46,851 bases of DNA from an uncultured Clostridia bacterium (lineage in GTDB: Bacteria > Bacillota > Clostridia > Christensenellales > UBA1242), in contig CAMVKM010000003.1 of the NCBI GenBank assembly GCA_947168085.1, forward strand, positions 1 through 46,851. Direction: 5' to 3'. The notes beneath the pieces were generated by a model. It ran no database searches. It was not told where the DNA came from and worked only from the letters and a program-made list of their open reading frames with translations. Both the position numbers and the translations under genes were made by a program. Of this stretch, positions 16,720-26,052 are shown piece after piece (position 1 is the stretch's first letter; each line of letters starts with the position of its first letter).

Positions 16720-18582
16720 TTAACAACCTAAAGCTTTATCTTTGTGTTGTTTACTGTATGTTTGGTCTTTTGATTTACCAATATGCAATGTGTTTTTAAT
16801 CTTTGTTGTAAGTTTATGTGCTTCGTTGAACTCATTCACAAACTTTTGTTGTTCTGTAAAGTTGTTGCCTGATTTATTTATCATTTCTTTTTGCATTTCT
16901 TGCACAATACCACGATTGTCAATTGACCAAAAACCTGTTGTTTGACCATCTTGTGCTGGACCATCAAGCACAATTTCTGGGCCATAAATTTGATTGATCA
17001 AATCTCTTTCCTGATCATTTAATCGATCCAAAAATCCCTCTGCTGTAAATTTGTTTGAAAGTCTTTCTCCAACATTTTCAAGACCTTTTTGCATAAACGC
17101 TTTCATGTTGTCGTTTTTAACATCAAATTTGCTAGAGAATTTACAAGCATTTAGTGCATCTATTGCAAGTTTTGCTTGCAATGTTGCGCTTAAATCAACC
17201 TTATCATCAAAACCTTGTTTGGATTTAAAACTTTTTTCAAGTTCGGTTAATCCATTTTTACCCATTTTGGCACATTCTATAACTTTGTCTGAATTTTCTG
17301 ACACATAAGCACTAATCATTTCAGAAAATAAATCTTCGTTTTCTATGTCTTTTGTTACATCAAGTTTTGAAACAGTTTGTTGTTTTGCATATTCTTTATT
17401 CACAATAAGTGCTGATTTTCCACGAATGTTTTTAAGGTTTAATTTTAATTCAGGGTCATTAGCAAACTCGTTGTTATTGTTTATGTGTTCTTCCAAAATT
17501 GATGCTGATTGTCTGTAAAGATCTATTCTTTTTTTGTTAATTTCATCAAAACCAAAAATTGACCCCGCAAAACCACCCAATTTCTTTTCAAATTTGTCAC
17601 GTTTTTTTGCTGCCTTTGCTGCTTGTTTTGCTGCATATTCATTTTCTTTTCTAAGTTCTTTTTCAAGATTTTTTCTTAGTCTTTCATTGTTTGGATCCAA
17701 TCTAAGCATGCTTTGAAGATCATTAACTTTTTTCATTTGTTTTCCAAGTTTTACTGCCACTTTTGCAGCAAAAACTGTTGGATCTCTAAAATGAGAGTAA
17801 GCTTTTAGGGCATAATTTGTTCCAAAACCAGCGGCAATTCCAGTTCCAGCCAAAAGCCCAATTCCAGTAACTCCCAAAGTTGGAATCACAGAACCTGCAG
17901 CCACAGCACCACTCACAAGACCAGCTGCCACTGGCGCCAAAAATCCACCACTTGCAGCAATAATTCCAACACCCAAAGCCGCACCCGCAATAAGGCGAAT
18001 TCTTGAACGACGTTGAGCTTTCAATTTTTCTTGTAATCCACTTAAGTCCTCTGCTAGTTTTGGGTCTCTTTTAAGACTGGCATTTTTAATTTTGTCAAGC
18101 TCAGACAAAATAACAGTGCGGTTGTCATGAATGATTTCCTTTTCTGTTCTAAACATGCCTTCACTTAAAAGCATGAGCTTCATTTCACTTTGTGTTATTA
18201 CATCACCATCAGGACTTTTAAAATTTTGTCCATCAACTTCCCAACCAATTTGTTTAGCTAAATCTGCAATTTTTTTAGGATCGTTAATCATTGCTCTTTT
18301 TTCTTCAATTTTTTTGTTAATTTCCTGAGCTTTTGTGTCAGTGCTTGAAACAAATTTGTTGTCTTTTCTTAATTTAAAATTTTTAGACAAAGAGTAGCCG
18401 TCTTCAAGATATTCCGAAAACTGTGCCATCATTTTTGCGTTTGTCATTGCCTTTGTTATGTCTTCAATTTTTACTTCATTCCCAGAAACATCAAAAAATT
18501 TTTGGTTTTCAAATTTGTAACCATTTTGTGTTGCCCATTCCAAAATTGTTTTAAAAAAATCTGTTTGCATTAAACCTGCCAT
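16720..18582 (-). CDS. Uncharacterised 620-aa protein with duplicated N-terminal motif, glycine-zipper membrane segment and Lys-rich helical region
   Basis: Long ORF with clear amino-acid composition; RIRLIAGAALGVGIIAASGGFLAPVAAGLVSGAVAAG...TGIGLLAGTGIAAGFG; no recognised family. Confidence 0.85.
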   Translation of the reverse strand: MAGLMQTDFFKTILEWATQNGYKFENQKFFDVSGNEVKIEDITKAMTNAKMMAQFSEYLEDGYSLSKNFKLRKDNKFVSSTDTKAQEINKKIEEKRAMINDPKKIADLAKQIGWEVDGQNFKSPDGDVITQSEMKLMLLSEGMFRTEKEIIHDNRTVILSELDKIKNASLKRDPKLAEDLSGLQEKLKAQRRSRIRLIAGAALGVGIIAASGGFLAPVAAGLVSGAVAAGSVIPTLGVTGIGLLAGTGIAAGFGTNYALKAYSHFRDPTVFAAKVAVKLGKQMKKVNDLQSMLRLDPNNERLRKNLEKELRKENEYAAKQAAKAAKKRDKFEKKLGGFAGSIFGFDEINKKRIDLYRQSASILEEHINNNNEFANDPELKLNLKNIRGKSALIVNKEYAKQQTVSKLDVTKDIENEDLFSEMISAYVSENSDKVIECAKMGKNGLTELEKSFKSKQGFDDKVDLSATLQAKLAIDALNACKFSSKFDVKNDNMKAFMQKGLENVGERLSNKFTAEGFLDRLNDQERDLINQIYGPEIVLDGPAQDGQTTGFWSIDNRGIVQEMQKEMINKSGNNFTEQQKFVNEFNEAHKLTTKIKNTLHIGKSKDQTYSKQHKDKALGC

Positions 18583-18816
18583 ATTTTTTTACCTTCCTTT
18601 TTGCTTTTCGTTGTTCTTGAATCCTTCAAACCTACAAAACTGTTTTAGCATTCTGTTGTTATGATATAACAAAAACAAAAAAAAGTCAAACAATTTAACC
18701 AAAAAAAGTCACATTTTTAGGGCTTTTTTATGTTTTTTTAATATTTTTTTTAATTTTTGAACAATTTTTGAATATTTCATTTGCAAAAAAACAAAAATTG
18801 TGTTATCATCATTTTT

Positions 18817-19623
18817 ATGAAATCAGTTATTGTTAGTGGTGCCTGTGGTGGCATGGGAAAAGCAGTTTGTGAAAAACTTGCCCAAAACAATTTTCAAGTT
18901 TTTGCTCTTGACATTGGTGGTAAGCCAGCCAAAGGCTGCGAGTTTGTTAAATGTGATGTTAGAGATTTAAACAGCATTGAAAACGCATTTGAAATCATTA
19001 AAAGCAAAACAAAAAAAATTGATGCAATTGTTCATTTTGCTGGAATTTATGATTTAAATTCTTTGATTGAAATTGATGAAAAAGATTTTGTCAAAATTTT
19101 TGATATCAATTTTTTTGGCATTTACAGAATTAATAAAATCTTTTTTCCACTTCTTGAAAAAGGGAGCAAAATTTTGATGACATCAAGTGAACTTGCCCCA
19201 CTAAATCAACTTCCTTTCACTGGTCTTTATGGCATTACAAAATCAACCATTGAAAAATATGCTTTTTCACTCAGAATGGAAATGAATTTGCTTGGAATAA
19301 AAGTTTGTTTGCTGCGCCCCGGCGCCGTTAAAACAAGCCTTTTAAATGCATCAACCACTGCCCTTGACAAATTTTGTAACAACACCAAAAATTTTAAATG
19401 TAATGCTGAAAAATTTAAAAAGATTCTGAATTCTATTGAAACAAAACATATTTTGCCAGAAACAATTGCAAACACAGTTTTAAAAATTTTAAAAGCAAAA
19501 AAACCCAAATATGTGACAAAAGTTAACACCAACAAATGGCTTAAACTTTTAAGCTCACTTCCAAAATCTTGGCAAGTTAAAATTATTGCAAAAATTTTAA
19601 AACCAAAACAAAAAAACCACTAA
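18817..19623 (+). CDS. Short-chain dehydrogenase/reductase
   Basis: VIVSGACGGMGKAVCEKL, YGITKSTIEKYAFSLRMEM; start at MKSVIV. Confidence 0.9.
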   Translation: MKSVIVSGACGGMGKAVCEKLAQNNFQVFALDIGGKPAKGCEFVKCDVRDLNSIENAFEIIKSKTKKIDAIVHFAGIYDLNSLIEIDEKDFVKIFDINFFGIYRINKIFFPLLEKGSKILMTSSELAPLNQLPFTGLYGITKSTIEKYAFSLRMEMNLLGIKVCLLRPGAVKTSLLNASTTALDKFCNNTKNFKCNAEKFKKILNSIETKHILPETIANTVLKILKAKKPKYVTKVNTNKWLKLLSSLPKSWQVKIIAKILKPKQKNH

Positions 19624-19642
19624 GTTTAGTGGTTTTTATTTT
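19612..19642. terminator. Bidirectional terminator
   Basis: AAAAACCACTAA-G-TTTAGTGGTTTTTATTTT. Confidence 0.75.
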
Positions 19643-20298
19643 CCTGCAAAAAAGTAACTTAAATCAACTTTTTTAACCAATTCTTCAAATGGAACTCTGC
19701 CATCTAAAATAAATGAAATCCAATGCTTTTTGTTCATGTGCCACCCTGGAAAAACTGTTTTAAAATCAACATCTTCAGGGTTTCCACGAACGATTAAAAT
19801 TTCAACTTCTTTGTCTTCAGTTGCGCCTAACTTTTGAGCGTTTACATTAAAAATTCCAGCATACCACTTGGCGTTGTCTTGACGACGAAAAACTGCATAG
19901 CGTGGAAATTTTTCCCACAAATGTTCCGGATCATCTCCACGACGCTTTTTTATGTATGACACAATGTCTAGTGACAATTTTTCATCAAACGCAGTGTTTT
20001 TAAAACATTGTTTTTTTATGTCTTTTAAAACATCTTCCACTTCTTGCCTAACTTGTTTGCTAAACCCACCAGAAAAACCTTTTACTTTGTAAAGAGTGTA
20101 AGGCTCATTAAAATCTTTGTCAAAAACTTCGGTTGAAACCCCTTGTTTTTTTGAATACTCCACAACAAGCAAAAACTTGTTTTCTACAATATCTTTTTTG
20201 AAAACAAAAACATCTTTTTGCTTAACAAAACCAAATTTTTCAAAAGCATCATCAATTGGTTTTTGGTTTGCAAAAATTTCTTGTTCAAACTTTGCCAT
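19636..20298 (-). CDS. MmcQ/YjbR-like protein
   Basis: C-terminal FPGWHMNKKHWISFILDGRVPFEELVKKVDLSYFF. Confidence 0.7.
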   Translation of the reverse strand: MAKFEQEIFANQKPIDDAFEKFGFVKQKDVFVFKKDIVENKFLLVVEYSKKQGVSTEVFDKDFNEPYTLYKVKGFSGGFSKQVRQEVEDVLKDIKKQCFKNTAFDEKLSLDIVSYIKKRRGDDPEHLWEKFPRYAVFRRQDNAKWYAGIFNVNAQKLGATEDKEVEILIVRGNPEDVDFKTVFPGWHMNKKHWISFILDGRVPFEELVKKVDLSYFFAGK

Positions 20299-20307
20299 TT
20301 TTGCTCC

Positions 20308-20907
20308 TTAATAACAGTTTTTTATAAAAATGTTTTTTTGAGTGAACTTTTTGTCAAGTTTTTGTTTTATTTGCTGCCACTGAGTTGAATTATCAAAAAC
20401 ATTGTCAAGTTTTCCAACCCTCAAAAAGTCAGCAAAATCTTTAAACTCATTAAGAACAAACTCTGCAAACTCAAAAGTTTCAACTGGTTCAATTGAAAGC
20501 CATGTTTTAACTCCATTTTTTCTTGAAGCAATCAAAAATTCTTTTATGCTTTCAAAATCATTTTTCAAATCTTCACTAATTGACACCCCAACAATGTCTT
20601 CTTCATTAAAAACATCTAAAATGTTTAAAACTTTTTTTGGAAATCTTGACAAAAACAAAACACTTGCACCATGTTCATGCAAATTTTCAACAACCCACCT
20701 TGTGTGTGAATTGTCTGCAAATGGCAAAGGCTCGGTTTTGTAAGAAACTAAAACCCTTAAATTTGAATACATTTCAAAATCAATTTCGTTTTTTATTGGA
20801 AATCTTGCTCTTTGATTGAATTTACAAAATTTACAACCAACATTGCAAGTTTCATAAATATTTAAATATGTGTCCGCATCAAACGGAAAACCTTGTTTCC
20901 TAAACAT
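20308..20907 (-). CDS. Short radical SAM-like protein
   Basis: YLNIYETCNVGCKFCKF (CxxxCxxC) at the N-terminus, about 199 aa; start set at MFRKQG. Confidence 0.65.
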   Translation of the reverse strand: MFRKQGFPFDADTYLNIYETCNVGCKFCKFNQRARFPIKNEIDFEMYSNLRVLVSYKTEPLPFADNSHTRWVVENLHEHGASVLFLSRFPKKVLNILDVFNEEDIVGVSISEDLKNDFESIKEFLIASRKNGVKTWLSIEPVETFEFAEFVLNEFKDFADFLRVGKLDNVFDNSTQWQQIKQKLDKKFTQKNIFIKNCY

Positions 20908-20920
20908 AACAATTTCCTTT

Positions 20921-21142
20921 TTAATTTTTGTGTGCTGTAATGATTGTTTTTGAACTTTTGTTGACAACAAAAACCATATTTTCAATTTTGCAGTAAAAAT
21001 TCTTGCCTTTTTCACAAATTTTTGAGTTTTTTATCTTGTTTTTGCAAAAAAGCAAAACATTTTCATCTTTTAAATCTAGATTTTTCTTAATTCGTATTTC
21101 ACCTAAAGTTGTTGTGTGCAAAAGTTCAAAGTTAAAAGTCAT
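20921..21142 (-). CDS. Small DUF3781-like protein
   Basis: LHTTTLGEIRIKKNL...GKNFYC...VNKSSKTIITAHK. Confidence 0.55.
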   Translation of the reverse strand: MTFNFELLHTTTLGEIRIKKNLDLKDENVLLFCKNKIKNSKICEKGKNFYCKIENMVFVVNKSSKTIITAHKN

Positions 21143-21241
21143 AGTCTTACCTCAAAAAAATTCTATCACAAAAATTTTGTTTTGTATAGGCTTTTAAAAC
21201 AAAAAAATCTCCTTTTAAATCAAAAAGAAGATTTTTAACAA

Positions 21242-21784
21242 TTATTTAATGCCATACATTTTACAAAGAGCATCATGCTCAAATTTTAATCTTTCAAGAA
21301 CAACTTTGTCGCTTGCTTCTTGCCCCAAAGTTTGCATAACTGCAAAACCATAACAAAAAATTAGCATATCCAAGTGAAATTTGTAGGCAAGTTGTTTTTC
21401 CACTCCAAATTTTTTACACATTTCATCTGTTGCCATTTCAATGTAATCCACACTAAAAGTGTCTTGTTCTGAAAAATTTAGATACAAAAATGAAAAAAGT
21501 TGTTGCTGTTCTCTTGCAAATTTAACAAAACTAAGCCCCAATGCTTGATAAACTGGAATGCCTTGACTTAAACATTCTTGTGACATTTTTTTGTGAATGC
21601 TTTGAATTTCTTTTTTCACTTCTTCTTCTATTGCTTGCATGCTTTTAAAAGATGAATAAATTGGCTGAGTTGAAACACCCATTTGTTTTGCCAAATTTCT
21701 TGCTGAAAGTTCTAGCCCTTGTCTTACAACTTCCACTCCTGCTTTTACAATTTTCTCTTTTGCTGAGTTTGTTTTTTCTGACAT
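21242..21784 (-). CDS. TetR/AcrR-family transcriptional regulator
   Basis: AKEKIVKAGVEVVRQGLELSARNLAKQMGVSTQPIYSSFKSM; start at MSEKTN. Confidence 0.88.
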   Translation of the reverse strand: MSEKTNSAKEKIVKAGVEVVRQGLELSARNLAKQMGVSTQPIYSSFKSMQAIEEEVKKEIQSIHKKMSQECLSQGIPVYQALGLSFVKFAREQQQLFSFLYLNFSEQDTFSVDYIEMATDEMCKKFGVEKQLAYKFHLDMLIFCYGFAVMQTLGQEASDKVVLERLKFEHDALCKMYGIK

Positions 21785-21798
21785 AATTCCCCCAAAAA

Positions 21799-21889
21799 AT
21801 AACATGTGTTATGTTTAAACTATTTGCCATAAAAATTTATCAATGTAAATCATAGAAATATTAAATCATTTAAAATAACATATGTTATT
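21799..21889. promoter_or_regulatory. Two copies of an ATAACATATGTTAT-type palindrome (candidate TetR operators)
   Basis: ATAACATGTGTTAT at 21799-21812 and perfect AATAACATATGTTATT at 21874-21889. Confidence 0.6.
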
Positions 21890-21985
21890 ATAACATTTAC
21901 GATATTTAAGTGTCAAGCAAAAAATGTGAAAAATAACAGAAAAAATCATAAAAAATCATGTTTTTTAATCTTTTTTTAATGTTTT

Positions 21986-22318
21986 TTATGCAAATTCTTC
22001 CAAAACAACAGTTCCATCAAGCCAAGACTTTAAAAATTTTGCAATCTTTCTTCCGCTAACTTTTTCCATACACACACAAAATTCTTGGGGCGATATTTCA
22101 GAAAAAGCAAAATCGTGATAAAGCGCTTTTAAACATTTTTCAGTTTTTGGCGCACCAATAGCATCACGTAAACTGTCAAACATCAAAAGAGATTTTACAT
22201 AAGTAATGTAGGTGTACTCCATCTCTGTTTTAAAACTTGAAACGGGACGATTTATGGCAGAGTCAAATTCATCATACACTGTTTTATAAACATCATAAAA
22301 AAGTAAGTAACTGCTCAA
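21986..22318 (-). pseudogene. C-terminal fragment of M1-family peptidase (frameshifted)
   Basis: Continues the 22315..23481 protein in another frame after the A6/T6 run at 22362-22367. Confidence 0.7.
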
Positions 22319-23481
22319 AGCATTTGAAACAACTTGTTCATACGTAAAATCATAACCAGTGTTTTTTCATAAAAAAGCGCAGTGCTAAATTCTGCCAGCC
22401 CTTCATCAATCCAAGCACATGTTTGTTGGTTGTTTCCAACAACTCCATACCACCATTGATGTGCAATTTCATGAACGATCACGTTGTTAAGTTCTGGTTC
22501 ATTTTCAATGCTAGAAGACACAAACACCAAATTTGGAAATTCCATGCCACCATGCAAAAAATTTGCTTTTGCAACATTTAGAGTTTTGTAAGGATAACTA
22601 CCAAACATTTCATTAAATGTTTTTAAAGCATCTACACAAGTTTTTAAGTGTTTTTCTGGTGTTTGATCATCAAAATAAAAATAATTTACTTGTGTTTTGT
22701 CAACATTTTGCGTTAAAACTTGAAATTTTGAACTAAGAATCATCGCAAAATCTCGAACTGCTTCGGCTTTAAAAGTGGTTGTTTTTGTTTCATTTTTTTC
22801 ACTTTCAAAACACAAATTGCCAGTGCTTGCCAAAATTAAATTGTTTGGATAAGTTAGTGACACTTCAAAATTTGCAACTTGACTGTAAAATGGATCTCCT
22901 GATGAATTGTAACAATCTGTGTTCCAATTTTCATTTTCAAAAACACAAAGTATCGGAAACCAATTCCCAAGATTTATTGTGTCTTTTCCAACTCCAAAAC
23001 GATGATTTACTTTTGGCAATATAACAGAAAAATTCAAAGTTAAAGCAATTTGAGCATTTGTTGGCAAAATTCCACCTAAATCAACGCTTAAAATTTGATT
23101 TTCATTTGAAAGTGTGAAGTTTTTTGATTCATTTAAACATTTTACTTCCAAAATGTCAATGCTACCATAACTTGCACCATCAAAAAAAGCATCTTTTTCT
23201 TGATTTTCACTGATTGCTTTGTGTTCCTTGGCTAATTCACTAAAAGCATTTGGATGCAAATGAAATTTTAGCTGTTGAAGCTGGCAACCTGTTTTGTTTG
23301 TGTAATTAACAACTTCAGATGCTGTAAGCGACATCATGTCATCTCCTAGTGTTGCATCAATTTGATAGGAATTTGCGTTTGCCACAACACTTTTTAATTT
23401 GTCTTGTGTGCTGTCGCATCCAGCAAAAGAAAAAATCAACAAAAAGCTAAGACTTAAAACAAGACTTAAAAATTTTTTCAT
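22315..23481 (-). CDS. Lipoprotein M1-family (gluzincin) metallopeptidase, 3' end frameshifted
   Basis: Lipobox-like FAGC; HGGMEFPNLV, HEIAHQWWYG, WIDEGLAEF. Confidence 0.85.
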   Translation of the reverse strand: MKKFLSLVLSLSFLLIFSFAGCDSTQDKLKSVVANANSYQIDATLGDDMMSLTASEVVNYTNKTGCQLQQLKFHLHPNAFSELAKEHKAISENQEKDAFFDGASYGSIDILEVKCLNESKNFTLSNENQILSVDLGGILPTNAQIALTLNFSVILPKVNHRFGVGKDTINLGNWFPILCVFENENWNTDCYNSSGDPFYSQVANFEVSLTYPNNLILASTGNLCFESEKNETKTTTFKAEAVRDFAMILSSKFQVLTQNVDKTQVNYFYFDDQTPEKHLKTCVDALKTFNEMFGSYPYKTLNVAKANFLHGGMEFPNLVFVSSSIENEPELNNVIVHEIAHQWWYGVVGNNQQTCAWIDEGLAEFSTALFYEKTLVMILRMNKLFQML

Positions 23482-23618
23482 AAAAAACTCCTTTTTCCTA
23501 GAATATATGAGTTTTTCGGCTTGTTTTATGCTAAGCTAAAAAATTTTTAAAAAATTTTCAAAAAAACCTTGTGTATTTTTCAATTTTTTGGTATATTTAA
23601 AGCAAGGAGAAAAACAAA

Positions 23619-25076
23619 ATGTCTTTTTGCAAATTTTCAAGTCAAATCAACAGTCAAAACTTTACAATTGTTGAAAACAGATTTATTGAAGAATACCTTC
23701 CAACAGCAACCGGAGAACAAGTTAGGATTTACCTGTGGGGACTTTACTTGTGTTTTAACAACAATGTGTTGAAAAATGAACTTTCCAGCGCCAGCAGTTT
23801 TGCCGCAGACCTTGGCATTACCGAAGAAGAAGTTTTTAACGCTTTTAGATTTTGGGAAGAGCAAGGTCTTGTTCAGATTGTTAAAACAAAACCTTTTCAA
23901 GTTCAATACTTGCCCGTGAAAAATGCTGTGGCAAAACAAAAATTTAAGCCAAACAAATATGAACAATTTGATGTGCAAATTCAAAAAATCTTAAATGAAA
24001 GAATGTTTACGCCAAATGAATTTTTGGAATATCACACCTTGCTTGAAAATTATCACATAGCTCCTGAAGCTCTTTTGATGATTGCTGGTTACTGCGCAGA
24101 AAATAAAGGAAAAAATGTTGGATACTCTTACGTTTTGGCAGTTGCAAAAAACTGGGCAAATGAAGGGATTTTGTCTTTAAATCAAGTTGAAGAAAAACTT
24201 AAAGAAATTAGTGGTGTTAGTGCCGCATTAAAAGAAGTTTTTAAGGCTTTGGGCACAACAAGACAACCAAGTTTGGAAGAAAGACAAAACTACATTAAAT
24301 GGACAAAAAATTTTGGTTTTGACAAAGATGTTGTTGTTTTTGTTGCTAAAAATGTTAAAAAAGGTGGTTTTGACAAACTTGCAAGCAAAATGACAAAGTA
24401 TTATGAAATGCGCCTTATTTCAATCCGTGAAATTGAAGAATATGAAGCACACAAAACCGAACTTTTTGACCTTGCAAAAGAAATAAACAAAATTATTGGT
24501 GTTTACTTTGAAAGCCTTGAAAATGTTGTTGAAACCTACACCAACCCTTGGATTATGCGTGGCTACACTGAAGATGCATTAAAAGCAATTGCAAACTACT
24601 GCTTTAAAACAGGCGTGAGAACCCTTCAAGGAATGGATGGCGTTGTTGAAAAATTTTACAAAAACGGGCTTACAACCATTGAAGCAATTGTCCAGTATAT
24701 TTCCCAAGCAAAAGCACAAGATGAGCAAATTAAACGCATTTTGGAAAAAGCAAATCTTCAGCGAAATGTTGCAAGTTGGGACCGTGATTTTTACAAAACT
24801 TGGGTTTATTCATGGAACATGCCACAAGAAGTTATTGAATATGCCGCAACACTTGCTGCAGACAAAATACAGCCAATGCAATACATAAACAAAATTTTAA
24901 GCAACTGGTTTGAACAAAAAATCTTTACACTAGAACAAGCAAAACTTACTGGTGATTTATATAAAAACGGAATTGGTGTTGAAAGCAAAACTGACACTGG
25001 CATTATTCACTCAAGAAAATATACTACAGAAGAAATACAAAATCTTACAAGCAACATTGATGAAATTGATATTTAA
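23619..25076 (+). CDS. DnaD-domain replication initiation protein (DnaB/DnaD-like)
   Basis: Repeated DnaD-like helical segments (W...G...A...I), immediately followed by a DnaI-like ATPase. Confidence 0.75.
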   Translation: MSFCKFSSQINSQNFTIVENRFIEEYLPTATGEQVRIYLWGLYLCFNNNVLKNELSSASSFAADLGITEEEVFNAFRFWEEQGLVQIVKTKPFQVQYLPVKNAVAKQKFKPNKYEQFDVQIQKILNERMFTPNEFLEYHTLLENYHIAPEALLMIAGYCAENKGKNVGYSYVLAVAKNWANEGILSLNQVEEKLKEISGVSAALKEVFKALGTTRQPSLEERQNYIKWTKNFGFDKDVVVFVAKNVKKGGFDKLASKMTKYYEMRLISIREIEEYEAHKTELFDLAKEINKIIGVYFESLENVVETYTNPWIMRGYTEDALKAIANYCFKTGVRTLQGMDGVVEKFYKNGLTTIEAIVQYISQAKAQDEQIKRILEKANLQRNVASWDRDFYKTWVYSWNMPQEVIEYAATLAADKIQPMQYINKILSNWFEQKIFTLEQAKLTGDLYKNGIGVESKTDTGIIHSRKYTTEEIQNLTSNIDEIDI

Positions 25077-25087
25077 GGAGAAATGGC

Positions 25088-26023
25088 ATGAACAAAAAAA
25101 CGCTTGTCAACGAAACAATTAGCGACATTAAAAATCTTAAATTTAATGCAGAACTTTTAGCGGAACAAAACCTAAAAGAAATGCGCGCAAAATCAGAAGA
25201 ATTTAGAGTGTTTGATGATGAACTTAGGCTTGCAATGTTTGAAGTTGCTCAAAATCCAAAAATGAATCAAGAAAAAGTTAAGAAGTTTCTAAAACCCTTA
25301 AAAGACAAACGAACTCAAGCTCTGCTAAATGCTGGAAAACCCGCTGACTACACAGAACCACACTACTCATGCAAACTTTGTGATGACACTGGAATTTTAA
25401 AAGGTGAAAAATGTGTTTGTTTTAAACAAAAACTTCAGCAAAAACTCATTGAAAACAGTGGCCTTAAAGTTGAAAACTTGCACAGTTTTGAAGAGTCTAA
25501 CCCAAAAATTTTAGCCAAAAATGAAATGCTTTTAAAAGCACATAATCTTGCAAAACTTTACACCGAAAAATTTCCTGATGTGAAAACAAAAAATTTTGTT
25601 TTTATGGGTGAAGTTGGAACAGGAAAAACATTTTTGCTTGAATGCATTGCAAACAAACTTTTGGAAAGACAATTTTTTGTTGTTTACGCCACTGCCTTCA
25701 ATATTCAAAACACCATGATAAAAGCCCTTTCTGCTCCAGCATCAGAACGAGAACTTGTGATGTCTCCACTTTTGGAATGTGACCTTTTGATTATTGATGA
25801 CCTTGGAACAGAACCAATGATAAAAAACATTTCAGCATCAAGCTTGTTTTCGGTGTTAAACGAAAGAGAAACAAAAAACAAAGCAACATTAATTTCAACA
25901 AATTTGTCTTTTGATGATATTGAGGCTCGTTATGGCAATCGCCTTTTCTCAAGAATCTTCAATCAAAGAAAAACAAAAGTAATAGCTTTTTCTGGCAAAG
26001 ATTTAAGAATAAACACAAACTAA
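25088..26023 (+). CDS. DnaC/DnaI-type helicase loader ATPase
   Basis: CKLCDDTG zinc-like motif, GEVGTGKTFLLECIANKL Walker A, CDLLIIDDLGTEP Walker B. Confidence 0.88.
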   Translation: MNKKTLVNETISDIKNLKFNAELLAEQNLKEMRAKSEEFRVFDDELRLAMFEVAQNPKMNQEKVKKFLKPLKDKRTQALLNAGKPADYTEPHYSCKLCDDTGILKGEKCVCFKQKLQQKLIENSGLKVENLHSFEESNPKILAKNEMLLKAHNLAKLYTEKFPDVKTKNFVFMGEVGTGKTFLLECIANKLLERQFFVVYATAFNIQNTMIKALSAPASERELVMSPLLECDLLIIDDLGTEPMIKNISASSLFSVLNERETKNKATLISTNLSFDDIEARYGNRLFSRIFNQRKTKVIAFSGKDLRINTN

Positions 26024-26052
26024 AAAAGAGAGCATTTTGCTCTCTTTTAATT
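26022..26052. terminator. Bidirectional terminator
   Basis: AAAAAAGAGAGCA-TTT-TGCTCTCTTTT. Confidence 0.75.
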
